Shown here: in pieces, positions 1-10,417 of the stretch
How positions within the stretch are numbered: position 1 is the first letter of the stretch
Layout: each line of letters begins with the position of its first letter
Translations under genes and position numbers: made by a program
NCBI GenBank assembly: GCA_026129255.1
Contig: JAHCIJ010000002.1
Span: 721,087 to 785,086 of the forward strand
DNA: 64,000 bases
DNA from: Anaerolineales bacterium
GTDB taxonomy: Bacteria; Chloroflexota; Anaerolineae; Anaerolineales; UBA11579
Direction of reading: 5' to 3'
Notes under the pieces: generated by a model
Seen by the model: only the letters and a program-made list of their open reading frames with translations
Databases searched by the model: none
What the model was told of the DNA's origin: nothing

Positions 1-598
<598 letters not shown>

Positions 599-604
599 CG
601 GCCC

Positions 605-1047
605 TCGCGCATGACTGACCGTGGGCCTTGCGCTGGCTTTTGCCGCCTGCATGGGGCAGCGGCGCAGTTGGGCTCAAAATTGAATACCGCAACACATGCG
701 GAGAAGCGCCAAGTAGTAAAAAACGAGGCCATCATGCAAATCGGTGGCCTCGTACTCTGTGAGCGGGCAGCCTGGCAGCAAAACGCTGGCTGGCAGCCAG
801 CTCACAAAGCAAGGCGATGTTGTTTGCCAAGGAACGGGCGAACCATCGCCGGGGTTGGCCTGGCGGATCGTAGCAGTCTGCCAGGTTGACACCTAAAACG
901 GAATACTTTGCTGGGCAGCGGCCCCGCAGATACGCGGCGAGTGTGAGAGCTTGCTGTGCTGGAATAAAGGAACATGCGGCGGAGAAACACCGCCGCGGCA
1001 GAAGCAAAAGGATGCTTCTGCGGATAGTAACGAAACGGAGAAAGATA
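605..1047 (+). promoter_or_regulatory. long hairpin-rich leader of rpsL
   Basis: No convincing gene lies in this 440-base stretch; short frames here show no family resemblance. It holds several perfect hairpins: ACGAGGCCA with its complement (723-731/745-753), GCTGGCT (785-791/795-801), GCGGCGG (976-982/990-996) and GCAGAAGCA (998-1006/1013-1021, loop AAAGGA). The last two stand directly upstream of the rpsL ribosome binding site. None is followed by a T-run, so these are leader structures rather than terminators. A role in ribosomal-protein autoregulation or RNA processing is inference. Confidence 0.45.
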
Positions 1048-1470
1048 GTGCCGACAATCAATCAGTTAGTTCGCAAGGGCCGCAAGACCAAGCGCGGCAA
1101 GACCAAGGCGCCTGCGCTGCAATACGTGCTGAACACGTACAAGCAGCGCCGTATCCGCCAGGCTAAGGGCGCGCCCCAGAAGCGTGGTGTGTGCACCGTC
1201 GTGCGCACCATGACCCCCAAGAAACCGAACTCGGCCTTGCGCAAGATCGCCCGTGTGCGTCTGAGCAATGGTATGGAAGTGACCGCCTACATCCCGGGTG
1301 AGGGCCACACGCTGCAGGAGCACTCCGTAGTGCTGGTGCGTGGCGGCCGTGTGAAGGACCTGCCGGGTGTGCGCTATCACATCGTGCGCGGCACGCTGGA
1401 TACCACCGGTGTGAATGACCGCAAGCAAGCCCGTTCAAAATATGGCAGCAAGCGGCCCAAGGCCGCCTAA
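1048..1470 (+). CDS. rpsL: 30S ribosomal protein S12
   Basis: S12 sits at the decoding centre and is where streptomycin resistance mutations usually fall. The family core is complete: [11 protein letters not shown] holds the loop near the A site, and [12 protein letters not shown] is the second decoding loop. Between residues of about 22 and 40 there is a loop insertion before PQKRGVC, as in Firmicutes-type S12, giving 140 residues. The GTG start at 1048 is chosen because [12 protein letters not shown] is the universal N-terminus and GGAG lies seven bases upstream; the frame stays open further upstream without family similarity. Confidence 0.95.
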   Translation: MPTINQLVRKGRKTKRGKTKAPALQYVLNTYKQRRIRQAKGAPQKRGVCTVVRTMTPKKPNSALRKIARVRLSNGMEVTAYIPGEGHTLQEHSVVLVRGGRVKDLPGVRYHIVRGTLDTTGVNDRKQARSKYGSKRPKAA

Positions 1471-1472
1471 GC

Positions 1473-1490
1473 AGCTCACCTTGGTGAGCT
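1473..1490 (+). promoter_or_regulatory. hairpin in the rpsL-rpsG spacer
   Basis: AGCTCACC (1473-1480) and GGTGAGCT (1483-1490) form a perfect 8-bp stem with a TT loop, three bases after the rpsL stop. In E. coli the rpsL-rpsG spacer is where S7 binds to repress its own translation. The position is the same here, but whether the structure binds S7 is inference. Confidence 0.35.
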
Positions 1491-1517
1491 TGCCGCAGTT
1501 AATGGAGATGTAAGTAC

Positions 1518-1988
1518 ATGGCACGACGCAGACGCCCAGACAAACGAGTCAGCACCCCCGATGTGCGCTACAAGAGCACCGAGGTGCAGGCTTTTATTAA
1601 TCGCATGATGCTGGATGGCAAGAAGAGCACCGCCACCCGCCTCATCTACGATGCCTTCGACCTGATCGAGGCCAAGACCAAGCAGAACCCGCTGGAAGTC
1701 TTCCAGACCGCGTTGAAGAACGTTGGCCCCAGCATGGAAGTGCGCCCCCGCCGTGTGGGTGGTGCCACCTACCAGGTGCCGATGGAAGTGAGCAGCTCGC
1801 GCGCCTTCGCGCTGGCCGCCCGCTGGATCGTAGCCTCAGCCCGCGCCCGCGGCGGCAAATCCTTTGCCGAGAAGCTGGCCGGTGAGTTGAGCGAAGCCGC
1901 GCAGGGGCAGGGGGCCTCGGTGCGCAAGAAAGAAGAAACCCACAAGATGGCAGAGGCCAACCGCGCCTTCTCCCATTACCGTGTTTAG
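1518..1988 (+). CDS. rpsG: 30S ribosomal protein S7
   Basis: S7 nucleates assembly of the 30S head by binding the 3' major domain of 16S rRNA and lies at the E site. The 156-residue product has the usual length. The motif NVGPSMEVRPRRVGGATYQV marks the RNA-binding beta-arm, and the C-terminal helix ends with NRAFSHYRV (typical form AHYRW/V). The ATG at 1518 is preceded by GGAG. It is the second gene of the str operon, 47 bases after rpsL and 19 bases before fusA. Confidence 0.96.
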   Translation: MARRRRPDKRVSTPDVRYKSTEVQAFINRMMLDGKKSTATRLIYDAFDLIEAKTKQNPLEVFQTALKNVGPSMEVRPRRVGGATYQVPMEVSSSRAFALAARWIVASARARGGKSFAEKLAGELSEAAQGQGASVRKKEETHKMAEANRAFSHYRV

Positions 1989-2007
1989 TTGGAGCTTTTA
2001 GACCAGA

Positions 2008-4077
2008 ATGGCTAATTACCCACTTGAGAAGTTTAGAAACATAGGCATTATTGCCCACATTGACGCCGGGAAGACGACCACTACCGAGCGTATCTTGTTC
2101 TACACCGGCAAGACCCACCGCCTGGGTGATGTAGACGAGGGCAACACCGTTACCGACTGGATGGAACAAGAGCGCGAGCGCGGCATCACGATTGTGTCTG
2201 CCGCCGTGACCGCCGAGTGGAAAGGCCATCTGATCAACGTTATTGACACCCCGGGCCACATTGACTTCACCGCCGAAGTGCAGCGCTCCCTGCGCGTGCT
2301 TGACGGCGGTATCGTGGTCTTTGACGCCGTGATGGGTGTGGAGCCGCAGTCTGAAACCGTGTGGCGCCAGGCTGACCGCTACGAAGTGCCGCGCATCTGC
2401 TTCATCAATAAGATGGACCGCATCGGCGCCTCCTTCGAGCGCAGTGTCGAGAGCATCCGCACCCGTTTGGGCGCCAACCCGATCCCGATGCAGTTGCCGA
2501 TCGGCGCCGAATCCAGCTTCCAGGGCGTGGTTGACCTGCTGACGATGCGCTCCATCGTCTGGTCAGACGACGGCAGCAAGCCCGTAGAGGGCGATGTGCC
2601 GGCTGACCTGGCCGCTACCGCCGCCCAAATGCGCGAGCAGATGGTGGAAGCCATCGCCGAAACCGACGACGAGCTGACCGTCAAGTACCTCGACGGGCAG
2701 GAGATCTCCGTCGATGAGCTCAAGGCGGCCCTGCGCCGCGCTGTGATCGCTGGCAAGGCCAATGCTGTGTTCTGCGGCTCCTCGCTCAAGAACCGCGGCG
2801 TGCAAGCCGTGCTGGATGCTGTTGTAGATTATCTGCCTTCCCCGTTGGATATCCCCGCGGTGAAGGGTATTGACCCCAAGACTGAAGAAACTGTAGAGCG
2901 CCACCCCAAGAATGATGAGCCAGCCGCTGCGCTGGTCTTCAAGATCGTGGCTGATCCGTATGTGGGTCGCCTGGCCTACTTCCGTGTGTACTCCGGCAAG
3001 GTCGAGAAGGGCGGCTCCATCTACAACCCGGTCAAGCGCCAGCGCGAACGCGTGGGCCGCTTGATCCGTATGTATGCTGACCGCCGTGAGGAGATCGATG
3101 TGGTGGAAGCCGGCGACATTGGCGCCGTGCTGGGCCTCAAGAACTCCATCACGGGTGACACCCTGTGTGATGAGAACAAGCAGATCGTGCTGGAAGCCAT
3201 CAGCTTCCCCGAGCCGGTGATCTCGATCGCAGTGGAGCCCAAGACCGCGGTGGACCAGGACAAGATGGCTGAAGCCTTGCATCGCCTGGCCGAAGAAGAC
3301 CCCACCTTCCGCGTCAAGTCTGACCCGGAGACGGCCCAAACCGTCATCTCTGGCATGGGCGAGCTCCACCTGGAGATCCTGGTGGACCGCATGATGCGTG
3401 AGTATGGCGTGCAGGCCAACGTCGGCCGCCCGCGCGTGGCCTACCGCGAGACCATCACGCGCGAAGTCAAGAAGGCCGAAATGCGCTACGCCAAGCAGTC
3501 CGGTGGTCGTGGTCAGTACGGTCACGTCGTCTTCGAGATGGTTCCCGATGAGCCCGGCAAGGGCGTAAGCTTCGAGAACAAGATCGTCGGTGGCGCTATT
3601 CCTAAGGAATACATTCCCGCCGTGCAAAAGGGCGTGATGGAAGCCTCCGAGTCGGGCACCGTAGGTGGCTACCCGGTGGTTGACGTCAAGGTCACCCTGT
3701 ACGACGGTTCGTTCCACGAAGTCGACTCCAATGAAATGGCGTTCAAGATGGCTGCCTCCATGGCTTTCAAAGAAGGTATGCGCATCGGTAAGGCCGTGCT
3801 CATGGAGCCGATCATGAAAGTGGAAGTGACCGTGCCCGAAGAGTTCCTGGGTGACATCGTGGGCCAGCTCAGCGCTCGCCGCGGTGAGATCCAGGGTATG
3901 GACCATCGCCCCGGTGGGGTGCAGGCCATCCGTGCCATGATGCCGCTCTCGGAAATGTTCGGTTACGCCACGGAGTTGCGCTCGGCCACCAAGGGCCGTG
4001 GCGCCTTCACCATGGAATTCGATCACTACACGCAGGTCTCGGAGAAGCTGGCCGAAGAGCTGATCAAAGCCAACTAG
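2008..4077 (+). CDS. fusA: translation elongation factor G
   Basis: EF-G is the GTPase that drives tRNA-mRNA translocation and, with RRF, ribosome recycling. The 689-residue protein has the full GTP-binding set: [10 protein letters not shown] at residues 16-25 (P loop), RGIT near 59-62 (switch I), DTPGH at 80-84 and NKMD at 134-137. The domain IV signature [12 protein letters not shown] follows in the C-terminal half. All five domains appear present, so it is not a truncated paralogue. The start [14 protein letters not shown] is canonical and lies 19 bases after rpsG. Confidence 0.97.
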   Translation: MANYPLEKFRNIGIIAHIDAGKTTTTERILFYTGKTHRLGDVDEGNTVTDWMEQERERGITIVSAAVTAEWKGHLINVIDTPGHIDFTAEVQRSLRVLDGGIVVFDAVMGVEPQSETVWRQADRYEVPRICFINKMDRIGASFERSVESIRTRLGANPIPMQLPIGAESSFQGVVDLLTMRSIVWSDDGSKPVEGDVPADLAATAAQMREQMVEAIAETDDELTVKYLDGQEISVDELKAALRRAVIAGKANAVFCGSSLKNRGVQAVLDAVVDYLPSPLDIPAVKGIDPKTEETVERHPKNDEPAAALVFKIVADPYVGRLAYFRVYSGKVEKGGSIYNPVKRQRERVGRLIRMYADRREEIDVVEAGDIGAVLGLKNSITGDTLCDENKQIVLEAISFPEPVISIAVEPKTAVDQDKMAEALHRLAEEDPTFRVKSDPETAQTVISGMGELHLEILVDRMMREYGVQANVGRPRVAYRETITREVKKAEMRYAKQSGGRGQYGHVVFEMVPDEPGKGVSFENKIVGGAIPKEYIPAVQKGVMEASESGTVGGYPVVDVKVTLYDGSFHEVDSNEMAFKMAASMAFKEGMRIGKAVLMEPIMKVEVTVPEEFLGDIVGQLSARRGEIQGMDHRPGGVQAIRAMMPLSEMFGYATELRSATKGRGAFTMEFDHYTQVSEKLAEELIKAN

Positions 4078-4111
4078 AACTTATACAGAAAGAATTTAAG
4101 GAGACACAAGC

Positions 4112-5314
4112 ATGGCGAAGTCAAAGTTTGATCGCAACAAGCCCCACCTGAACGTGGGCACGATGGGACACATCGACCACGGCAAAACGACCCTGACGGC
4201 GGCGATCACCAAAGTAGCCGCCCTGATGGGCAAAGGTGAATTCCGCGGCTATGACCAGATTGACAACGCGCCCGAAGAAAAGGCGCGCGGTATCACCATC
4301 AGCATCACGCACGTGGAGTACGAGACCGAAAAGCGTCACTATGCCCACGTCGACATGCCGGGTCACCGTGACTACATCAAGAACATGATCACCGGTGCCG
4401 CCCAGGTGGATGGCGCCATCCTGGTCGTCGCTGCCCCGGATGGCCCCATGCCCCAGACGCGTGAGCACGTCCTGCTCGCCCGCCAGGTAGAAGTGCCCAG
4501 CATCGTCATCTTCCTGAACAAGGTAGACATGATGGACGATCCCGAGCTGCTGGAGCTGGTCGAGCTGGAGCTGCGCGAGCTGCTCAGCAGCTACGACTTC
4601 CCGGGTAGCGAAACCCCCATCGTACGCGGCTCGGCCCTGAAGGCTCTGGAGAGCACCTCCACCGACCCCAACGCCGAAGAGTATGCTCCCATCCGTGAGC
4701 TGCTGCGCGTCATTGACGAATACATCCCCGAGCCCACGCGTGAGACCGACAAGCCGTTCATGATGTCTGTAGAAGACGTCTTCTCCATCAAGGGCCGTGG
4801 CACCGTAGTCACTGGTCGTATCGACCGTGGTGTCGTCAAACTGAACGACAACGTAGACATCGTCGGCCTGCGCGAGCAGCCCGGCAGCACTGTGGTCACC
4901 GGTATCGAAATGTTCCACAAGCAGCTGGACGAAGGCATGGCAGGCGACAACGCCGGCCTGCTGCTGCGTGGTGTCGACCGTGACGGCGTCGAGCGCGGCA
5001 TGGTATTGGCCAAGCCAGGCAGCATCAAGCCGCACACCAAGTTCATGAGCGAAGTGTATGTACTGAAGAAGGAAGAGGGCGGTCGTCACAAAGCCTTCTT
5101 CACGGGCTACAAGCCGCAGTTCTACATCCGCACCCTGGACGTCACGGGTGAAGTGACCCTGCCGGATGGTGTGGAGATGGTCATGCCGGGCGACAACGTC
5201 AACCTGCAGGTGCAGTTGCAGACCCCGGTGGCATTGGAGCAAGGCTCCAAGTTCGCCATTCGTGAAGGCGGCCTCACCGTGGGTGCAGGCGTCATCACCC
5301 AGATCTTGGAATAA
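4112..5314 (+). CDS. tuf: translation elongation factor Tu
   Basis: EF-Tu brings aminoacyl-tRNA to the ribosome as a GTP complex. The 400-residue product has GHIDHGKT at residues 19-26, ARGITI in switch I, DMPGH at 81-85 and NKVD at 136-139, followed by intact domains II and III. Two consensus positions differ: GHVDHGKT reads GHIDHGKT, and the cysteine of DCPGH is methionine. Both lie next to the nucleotide site but leave the catalytic histidine in place. AAGGAGA precedes the ATG. It is 34 bases after fusA and five bases before rpsJ. Confidence 0.97.
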   Translation: MAKSKFDRNKPHLNVGTMGHIDHGKTTLTAAITKVAALMGKGEFRGYDQIDNAPEEKARGITISITHVEYETEKRHYAHVDMPGHRDYIKNMITGAAQVDGAILVVAAPDGPMPQTREHVLLARQVEVPSIVIFLNKVDMMDDPELLELVELELRELLSSYDFPGSETPIVRGSALKALESTSTDPNAEEYAPIRELLRVIDEYIPEPTRETDKPFMMSVEDVFSIKGRGTVVTGRIDRGVVKLNDNVDIVGLREQPGSTVVTGIEMFHKQLDEGMAGDNAGLLLRGVDRDGVERGMVLAKPGSIKPHTKFMSEVYVLKKEEGGRHKAFFTGYKPQFYIRTLDVTGEVTLPDGVEMVMPGDNVNLQVQLQTPVALEQGSKFAIREGGLTVGAGVITQILE

Positions 5315-5319
5315 GGAAT

Positions 5320-5634
5320 ATGGCGACTACCAAGCAGAAAATTCGTATCCGTCTCAAGGCCTACGATCACCGTGTGATCGATCAGTCCGCCAAGCGCATC
5401 GTCGAGACGGCGGAGCGCACGGGCGCCCGCGTGGTTGGCCCGGTACCCCTGCCGACCAAGCGCGAGCTGTTCACTGTGCGTCGCTCCCCGTTCATCGATA
5501 AGGACTCGCACGAGCACTTTGAGATCCGCACGCACAACCGCATCATCGATGTGATGGAGCCCGACTCCAAGACCATCGATATGCTCATGCGCCTCAACCT
5601 GCCGGCTGGCGTGGACATTGAGATCAAGATCTAG
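5320..5634 (+). CDS. rpsJ: 30S ribosomal protein S10
   Basis: S10 is a 30S head protein and, as NusE, a partner of NusB in antitermination. The 104 residues match the family, with [15 protein letters not shown] at the N-terminus and [12 protein letters not shown] in the loop that reaches the decoding area. AAGGA overlaps the tuf stop, so the gene is coupled to tuf. A new promoter follows, so S10 belongs transcriptionally with the str genes rather than with rplC. Confidence 0.96.
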   Translation: MATTKQKIRIRLKAYDHRVIDQSAKRIVETAERTGARVVGPVPLPTKRELFTVRRSPFIDKDSHEHFEIRTHNRIIDVMEPDSKTIDMLMRLNLPAGVDIEIKI

Positions 5635-5650
5635 AGCAAGTAAAACCTTC

Positions 5651-5679
5651 TAGACGTATCGGGTTTTGTTTGGTATACT
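5651..5679 (+). promoter_or_regulatory. promoter of the rplC (S10-spc) operon
   Basis: TAGACG (5651-5656) and TATACT (5674-5679) are 17 bases apart. A TG at 5671-5672, one base before the -10 box, makes an extended -10. Transcription would start near 5686. The -35 core CTAGACG and the 17-base spacer are the same as at the rpmJ promoter. Confidence 0.65.
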
Positions 5680-5685
5680 TTCAGG

Positions 5686-5873
5686 CTGTGTGTAATGGCC
5701 TGCCCGCTGCAAAGCGGGCAGGCATAAGTTTTGAGTAGGGGCAGCGTAAGAGCTGCCAGCCGGGGTGGCCCAAAGCGCCGCCCACGAGCCGGCAACTGAC
5801 TACGCTGTTGCGGGATGATGCGGTCTAGCCCAGACTGACAGTCCCAGACAAATTTTGTAGGAGACAAACTGAG
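5686..5873 (+). promoter_or_regulatory. structured rplC leader
   Basis: About 190 bases of untranslated leader carry a perfect 10-bp GC-rich hairpin (GCCTGCCCGC at 5698-5707 with 5714-5723), a 6-bp hairpin GGCAGC (5740-5745 with 5752-5757), and further GC-rich pairing around 5758-5795. The first hairpin would begin about 12 bases into the transcript. In E. coli the S10-operon leader is bound by L4; rplD is the second gene here. Autoregulation is inference. Confidence 0.4.
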
Positions 5874-6503
5874 ATGTTTAAAGGGCTTATTGGCAAGAAA
5901 ATCGGTATGACCCAGATTTTCGATGAGCAAGGCCGTGCTGTGCCTGTTACGCTCCTCGAAGCTGGGCCTTGCTTTGTCACCCAGATCCGCCGCCCGGATG
6001 TTGAGGGCTACAGCGCGGTGCAGTTGGGTTTTGGCGAAACCAAGGCCAAGCACCTGAGTGGTGGCCAGTTGGGCCATCTTAACCGCGTCAAGGCTCCCAC
6101 CTTGCGCTATCTGCGTGAATTCCGCACCAAACAGCAGGAATTAAAAGAAGGCGACACCGTCACGGTGGAGAGCTTTGCTATTGGCGACACTGTGGACGTG
6201 ATCAGTGTCAGCAAGGGTAAGGGCTTTGCCGGCGCAATGAAGCGCCACGGTTTCGGTGGTGGCCCGGGCTCGCACGGTCAGTCTGACCGCCAGCGTGCTG
6301 TGGGTTCCATCGGCTCGGGCACCAGCCCTGGCCGTGTGTGGAAAGGCAAGAAGCTGCCCGGCCACATGGGCGTGCGCCAGGTAACGACCCTCAACCTCAA
6401 GGTTGCCTTCGTGGACACCGAGAAGAACCTGATCGGCCTGCATGGCGCCGTCTCCGGCGGCAAGGGCACGATCGTGACCATTCGTGAGGCGCGCAAGGCG
6501 TAA
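5874..6503 (+). CDS. rplC: 50S ribosomal protein L3
   Basis: L3 is an early-assembling 50S protein whose extension reaches the peptidyl-transferase centre. The 209 residues start with the canonical KGLIGKKIGMTQIF and contain the glycine- and basic-rich extension FGGGPGSHGQSDRQR followed by PGHMGVRQVT. The ATG at 5874 follows GTAGGAGA. It opens the S10/spc run and lies 17 bases before rplD. Confidence 0.96.
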   Translation: MFKGLIGKKIGMTQIFDEQGRAVPVTLLEAGPCFVTQIRRPDVEGYSAVQLGFGETKAKHLSGGQLGHLNRVKAPTLRYLREFRTKQQELKEGDTVTVESFAIGDTVDVISVSKGKGFAGAMKRHGFGGGPGSHGQSDRQRAVGSIGSGTSPGRVWKGKKLPGHMGVRQVTTLNLKVAFVDTEKNLIGLHGAVSGGKGTIVTIREARKA

Positions 6504-6520
6504 GCCTGCGAGATATTCTG

Positions 6521-7153
6521 ATGAAATTAGACGTATACACTCTCAAAGGCACCAAGCTGGAGAAACAGGCAGAACTGCCCGCCAGCGTTTTTGAAGCGCC
6601 CATCAATGTGGACCTGATGCACCAGGCGTACACGCGCCAGATGGCCAATGCGCACCTGGGCACCCGCAAGACCAAGAACCGCGCTGAAGTGAGCGGTGGT
6701 GGCCGCAAGCCCTGGAAGCAGAAGGGCACCGGCCGCGCTCGCCAGGGCTCCAATCGTTCTCCGCAGTGGGTGGGTGGTGGCAAAGTGCACACCCCGCGCC
6801 CTAAGAGCTTTGCGCAGGACATGCCGCAGAAGATGCGCCAAGCTGCGCTGCGTTCTGCCCTGTCTTCCAAGGCGGCTGACCAGGAGATCATCCTGGTGGA
6901 CAGCCTGGCGCTGGACGAGCCCAAGACCAAGTTCGTGGCTGAGGCCCTGAACAAGCTGGTGGGTGACAGCACGGCGTTGTTGGTGATGCCCACCAAAGAC
7001 GAGAATTACGTGCGCGTGGTGCGTGCCAGCCGCAACCTGCAGAGCTGCAAGATGCTGCTGGCCAACTACCTGAACATTCGTGACCTGCTGGGTTACGACA
7101 AGCTCATCCTGCCGCTGGATGCCATCCAGGCCATCGAAAGCGCGCTGGGCTAG
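6521..7153 (+). CDS. rplD: 50S ribosomal protein L4
   Basis: L4 lines the polypeptide exit tunnel and in many bacteria represses its own operon. The 210-residue protein has the tunnel loop in the segment GGRKPWKQKGTGRARQGSNR, a region where macrolide resistance changes occur, and the C-terminal Rossmann-like domain with LLVMPTKDENYVRVVRASRN. It starts 17 bases after rplC and ends 19 bases before rplW. Confidence 0.95.
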   Translation: MKLDVYTLKGTKLEKQAELPASVFEAPINVDLMHQAYTRQMANAHLGTRKTKNRAEVSGGGRKPWKQKGTGRARQGSNRSPQWVGGGKVHTPRPKSFAQDMPQKMRQAALRSALSSKAADQEIILVDSLALDEPKTKFVAEALNKLVGDSTALLVMPTKDENYVRVVRASRNLQSCKMLLANYLNIRDLLGYDKLILPLDAIQAIESALG

Positions 7154-7172
7154 AGCGGAGTAAGGTGCTGAC

Positions 7173-7475
7173 ATGACAACCGTTTACGACATCCTGGTGC
7201 GCCCCCTGGTAACTGAGAAAACCAATTACCAGACCAGCCGGCTGCGCCAGATTACTTTTGAAGTGCACAAAGACGCCAACAAGGCCATGATCAAGGACGC
7301 CATTGAGCTGGTGTTCGGGGTCAAAGTGCAGCGCGTCAACATCATCCGCGTGGCGCCCAAGAGCGGACGCAGCGGGCAGAGCCGCCGCTTGCGCATTCGC
7401 AAGAGCGGCTACAAGAAGGCCCTGGTCACGCTGATGCCTGGCGAGTCCATCGATATTTTTGAAGGTGTGAAGTAA
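7173..7475 (+). CDS. rplW: 50S ribosomal protein L23
   Basis: L23 lies at the tunnel exit and docks trigger factor and SRP. The 100-residue product has the family start [12 protein letters not shown] and the conserved [17 protein letters not shown] helix, then [11 protein letters not shown]. Its stop codon overlaps the rplB start in the sequence TAATG, so the two genes are translationally coupled. Confidence 0.95.
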   Translation: MTTVYDILVRPLVTEKTNYQTSRLRQITFEVHKDANKAMIKDAIELVFGVKVQRVNIIRVAPKSGRSGQSRRLRIRKSGYKKALVTLMPGESIDIFEGVK

Positions 7476-8314
7476 TGGCTGTTAAAACTTACAAGCCTAC
7501 TACCCCCGGTCGTCGTGGGGCCAGCGGCTACACGTTTGACGAGATTACCAAGTCCACGCCGGAGCGCTCGCTGCTGGCCAAGAAGACCAAGAGCGGCGGC
7601 CGCAATGTACGCGGCAAGATCACCGTACGCCATCGCGGCGGCGGTCATCGCCAGCGCCTGCGCATTGTGGACTTCCGCCGAGACAAGCGCGGCATCCCCG
7701 CCACGGTCGCCGGTATCGAGTACGACCCGAACCGCACGGCCTACCTGGCGCTGCTGCACTACGTCGATGGCGAGAAGCGCTACATCCTGGCTCCCCTGGG
7801 GCTCAAGACGGGCGACACCGTCGTCACCGGCCCGGGTTCTGACATCCGCGTGGGCAATGCCCTGCCGTTGGCCAACATTCCCACCGGTACCATCGTGCAC
7901 AACATTGAGCTCAAAGAAGGCAAGGGCGGCCAGCTGGTGCGCTCGGCTGGCTCGGGTGCCCAGATCGCTGCCAAGGAGGGCGAGTATGCCCAGATCCGCA
8001 TGCCTTCCGGCGAAGTGCGCCTGGTAGGGCAGAACTGCTACGCCACCATTGGCCAGCTCGGCAATGTCGATCACGGCAACGTCAAGCTGGGCAAAGCTGG
8101 CCGCACCCGCCACCGCGGTGTGCGCCCCACGGTGCGTGGCTCGGCCATGACACCGCGTGACCATCCGCATGGTGGTGGTGAGGGTCGCCAGCCGATTGGT
8201 ATGGCTGGCCCCAAGAGCCCGTGGGGTAAACCCACCTTGGGCAAGAAGACCCGTCGCAACAAGCGCACGGACAAGTTCATTTTGCGTGGCCGCGCTAGCA
8301 AGAAGCGCCGCTAA
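7475..8314 (+). CDS. rplB: 50S ribosomal protein L2
   Basis: L2 is needed for subunit association and the peptidyl-transferase centre. The 279 residues begin [15 protein letters not shown] and include [15 protein letters not shown] in the RNA-binding domain. Near the C-terminus [11 protein letters not shown] carries the conserved functional histidine. The start overlaps the rplW stop by one base. Confidence 0.97.
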   Translation: MAVKTYKPTTPGRRGASGYTFDEITKSTPERSLLAKKTKSGGRNVRGKITVRHRGGGHRQRLRIVDFRRDKRGIPATVAGIEYDPNRTAYLALLHYVDGEKRYILAPLGLKTGDTVVTGPGSDIRVGNALPLANIPTGTIVHNIELKEGKGGQLVRSAGSGAQIAAKEGEYAQIRMPSGEVRLVGQNCYATIGQLGNVDHGNVKLGKAGRTRHRGVRPTVRGSAMTPRDHPHGGGEGRQPIGMAGPKSPWGKPTLGKKTRRNKRTDKFILRGRASKKRR

Positions 8315-8338
8315 AGCCAACGGCTGGAGATTTTTGTT

Positions 8339-8617
8339 ATGGGACGTTCACTAAAAAAAGGGCCGTTTATTGAGCCGAAGCTTCTAAAGAAGATCGAGGC
8401 CATGAACGAGCGTAAAGAGAAGAAGGTAATCCGCACCTGGAGCCGCGCCAGCCAGATCTTCCCGCAGATGGTGGGTCATACCATCGCGGTGCATGATGGC
8501 CGCCGCCATGTGCCGATCTACATCACCGAGAACATGGTGGGCCACCGCCTCGGCGAGTTCGCTCCCACGCGCACTTTCCGCGGCCATGTTAACGAGAAGG
8601 CAGAAAGAGGAAAGTAG
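8339..8617 (+). CDS. rpsS: 30S ribosomal protein S19
   Basis: S19 works with S13 in the 30S head near the A-site tRNA. The 92-residue product shows the family start [10 protein letters not shown], the ITRTWSRAS equivalent [14 protein letters not shown], and [16 protein letters not shown] near the end. GGAG stands upstream of the ATG. It lies between rplB and rplV, eight bases from the latter. Confidence 0.96.
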   Translation: MGRSLKKGPFIEPKLLKKIEAMNERKEKKVIRTWSRASQIFPQMVGHTIAVHDGRRHVPIYITENMVGHRLGEFAPTRTFRGHVNEKAERGK

Positions 8618-8624
8618 GTGAGGC

Positions 8625-9026
8625 ATGGCTGATTTTCAAGCAACTCTTAGCAACGCCTCCATCTCCGCGCAGAAAATGCGCCTGGTGGTCAACCTGGTAC
8701 GCGGCAAAAGCGTTCAGCAGGCGGTCACTATCCTCACCTTCACTCCCAGCAAGGCGGCTCAGCCTTTGCTCAAGCTGGTGAAATCTGCCGTGGCCAACGC
8801 TGCGCAGAACCAGGGCGTGCCGGTCGAAGAGCTGTACGTGCATGCCATCACGGCTGACGAAGCGCGCACCCGCAAGTGGCGCCGCTTTGGTGCGCGTGGG
8901 CGCTTCAAGCCCCTGTTCCGCCGCAGCTCGCACGTCACCGTGACGCTGCGCCAGCGCCAGGCGGCCCCAACCGCACAGACCACTGCCCCCGCGGCCAAGA
9001 AGAGCGCGGCCAAGGCCGAGAAGTAG
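8625..9026 (+). CDS. rplV: 50S ribosomal protein L22
   Basis: L22 forms, with L4, the narrow part of the exit tunnel. The 133 residues contain the conserved SAQKMRLVVNLVRGKSVQQA helix and the tunnel hairpin RKWRRFGARGRFKPLFRRSS. A 25-residue alanine- and lysine-rich tail after the RRSSHVTVTL strand is longer than in E. coli L22 (110 residues) and probably unstructured. It is spaced nine bases from rpsC. Confidence 0.95.
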   Translation: MADFQATLSNASISAQKMRLVVNLVRGKSVQQAVTILTFTPSKAAQPLLKLVKSAVANAAQNQGVPVEELYVHAITADEARTRKWRRFGARGRFKPLFRRSSHVTVTLRQRQAAPTAQTTAPAAKKSAAKAEK

Positions 9027-9035
9027 GAGATATAG

Positions 9036-9713
9036 ATGGGTCGTAAAGTAGATCCGCGAGGCTTCCGCCTCAAGATTAACAAGACCTGGGACGGCCGCTG
9101 GTTTGCCGAGGGCAAAGACTATGTAGACCGTCTGCACCAGGACTTTGCCATCCGCAAGATGGTGCAGGAGAAGGCGCCGCGTGCCGGTATTTCCAAGGTT
9201 GAAGTCGAGCGCTTCCCTGGCAACGTCAAGATCTCCGTGCACACGGCCAAGCCTGGCATTCTCATCGGCAAAAAAGGTGAGAACGTCAAAGTGCTGCGCA
9301 AGTCCCTGGAAACCCTGGTCGGGATGAAGATCGAATTGGACATCAAGGAGATCAAGGACCCCGATCTGGACGCCAGACTGGTGGCCGTCAATATTGCTGA
9401 CCAGCTTGAGCGCCGCATCAGCTACCGCCGCGCCATCAACCGCGCCCTGCAGCAGACCATGCGCGCTGGCGCCGGTGGCATCAAGGTCGAGGTCGCCGGC
9501 CGCCTCGGCGGCTCGGACATGTCTCGCCGCATTTGGATGCGCGAAGGCCGCGTGCCTCTGCATACCCTGCGTGCCGATATTGATTACGCCGTAGCCGAAG
9601 CGCACACCCAGTACAGCGCCATTGGCATCAAGGTGTGGGTGTACCGCGGTGAGGGCAAGGCTGAAACCGAAGCTGAGCCTGAGGCTACCGAAGGCGTGTA
9701 CGTCAGCGAATAG
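9036..9713 (+). CDS. rpsC: 30S ribosomal protein S3
   Basis: S3 guards the mRNA entry tunnel. The 225-residue protein has the N-terminal start GRKVDPRGFRLKINKTWD, a type II KH domain with the loop ILIGKKGENVKVL near residue 75, and the C-terminal S3 domain with GRLGGSDMSR and REGRVPLHTLRADIDYA. An acidic tail ends the protein. It follows rplV by nine bases. Confidence 0.96.
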   Translation: MGRKVDPRGFRLKINKTWDGRWFAEGKDYVDRLHQDFAIRKMVQEKAPRAGISKVEVERFPGNVKISVHTAKPGILIGKKGENVKVLRKSLETLVGMKIELDIKEIKDPDLDARLVAVNIADQLERRISYRRAINRALQQTMRAGAGGIKVEVAGRLGGSDMSRRIWMREGRVPLHTLRADIDYAVAEAHTQYSAIGIKVWVYRGEGKAETEAEPEATEGVYVSE

Positions 9714-9743
9714 GCTGGCGAACGATTGGACTAGGACAAGAAC

Positions 9744-10166
9744 ATGTTGCAACCAAAACGTTTCAAGTTTCCCAAGATGCACCGTGGCCGCATGCGTGGC
9801 AAAGCCAACCGCGGCGCTGAAGTGCATTTTGGCGAGTTTGGCCTGCAGGCCCTCGAGCCGCACTGGATCTCCAGCCGCCAGTTGGAAGCCTGCCGCCGCG
9901 CCATCGTGCGTGAGGCCCGCCGCCGCGGCAAGGTGTGGACGCGTGTCTTCCCAGACAAGCCCATCACTAAGCGCGCCGCCGAAACCCGCATGGGTAAGGG
10001 TAAGGGCAGCGTGGAGTACTACGCCGCTGTCGTGCGCCCTGGCACGGTGCTGTTTGAGGTAGCCGGTATGCCGCCCGAGGTCGCCCAGCGCGGCCTGGAG
10101 CTGGCCGCCGCCAAGCTGCCCATCCGCACCAAGATCATCAAGCGCATTGAATTCCTGAGCGAGTAG
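9744..10166 (+). CDS. rplP: 50S ribosomal protein L16
   Basis: L16 positions A-site tRNA and is assembled late in the 50S. The 140-residue protein begins [19 protein letters not shown] and contains the conserved [15 protein letters not shown] stretch [20 protein letters not shown] and [18 protein letters not shown]. It precedes rpmC by five bases. Confidence 0.96.
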   Translation: MLQPKRFKFPKMHRGRMRGKANRGAEVHFGEFGLQALEPHWISSRQLEACRRAIVREARRRGKVWTRVFPDKPITKRAAETRMGKGKGSVEYYAAVVRPGTVLFEVAGMPPEVAQRGLELAAAKLPIRTKIIKRIEFLSE

Positions 10167-10171
10167 TTGAG

Positions 10172-10417
10172 ATGGCAAAGACAACCAAAGCAGCAGACCT
10201 GCGCAAACTGAACAACCAGCAGATCGTCGAGCAGATCGATGAAGCCCGTGAGCAGCTCATGCGCATGCGCTTCCAGAAAGCCACCGGCGAGCTGACTGAC
10301 CAGAACGCTCCGCGTGCCCAGCGCCGCAAGATCGCCCAATTGCTGACGATCTTGAAGGAAAAGGGCGGTGCGGCGGCAATAACCGCCGCCGAGAAAAAGA
10401 CAGAAGGTGAAGCATGA
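10172..10417 (+). CDS. rpmC: 50S ribosomal protein L29
   Basis: L29 is a small helical-hairpin protein at the tunnel exit near L23. The 81 residues include the hallmark helix [16 protein letters not shown] and the second helix [18 protein letters not shown] short alanine/glutamate-rich tail extends beyond the usual 65-70 residues. Its last codons overlap rpsQ in ATGA. Confidence 0.92.
   Translation: MAKTTKAADLRKLNNQQIVEQIDEAREQLMRMRFQKATGELTDQNAPRAQRRKIAQLLTILKEKGGAAAITAAEKKTEGEA

Noticed and set aside
611..889. Open frame of 92 codons between rpoB and rpsL
   Set aside because: No ribosome binding site and no family resemblance, and it runs through hairpin-rich leader sequence.
2563..4026. 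Long reverse-strand open frame of 487 codons opposite fusA
   Set aside because: It is the antisense shadow of a conserved gene in GC-rich DNA; histidine- and alanine-rich with no family similarity. Similar shadows lie opposite tuf, rplB, rpsC, secY, maeB and ddl.
5698..5723. GC hairpin after rpsJ considered as a terminator
   Set aside because: No T-run follows, and the hairpin lies downstream of a strong promoter, so it is better read as part of the rplC leader.
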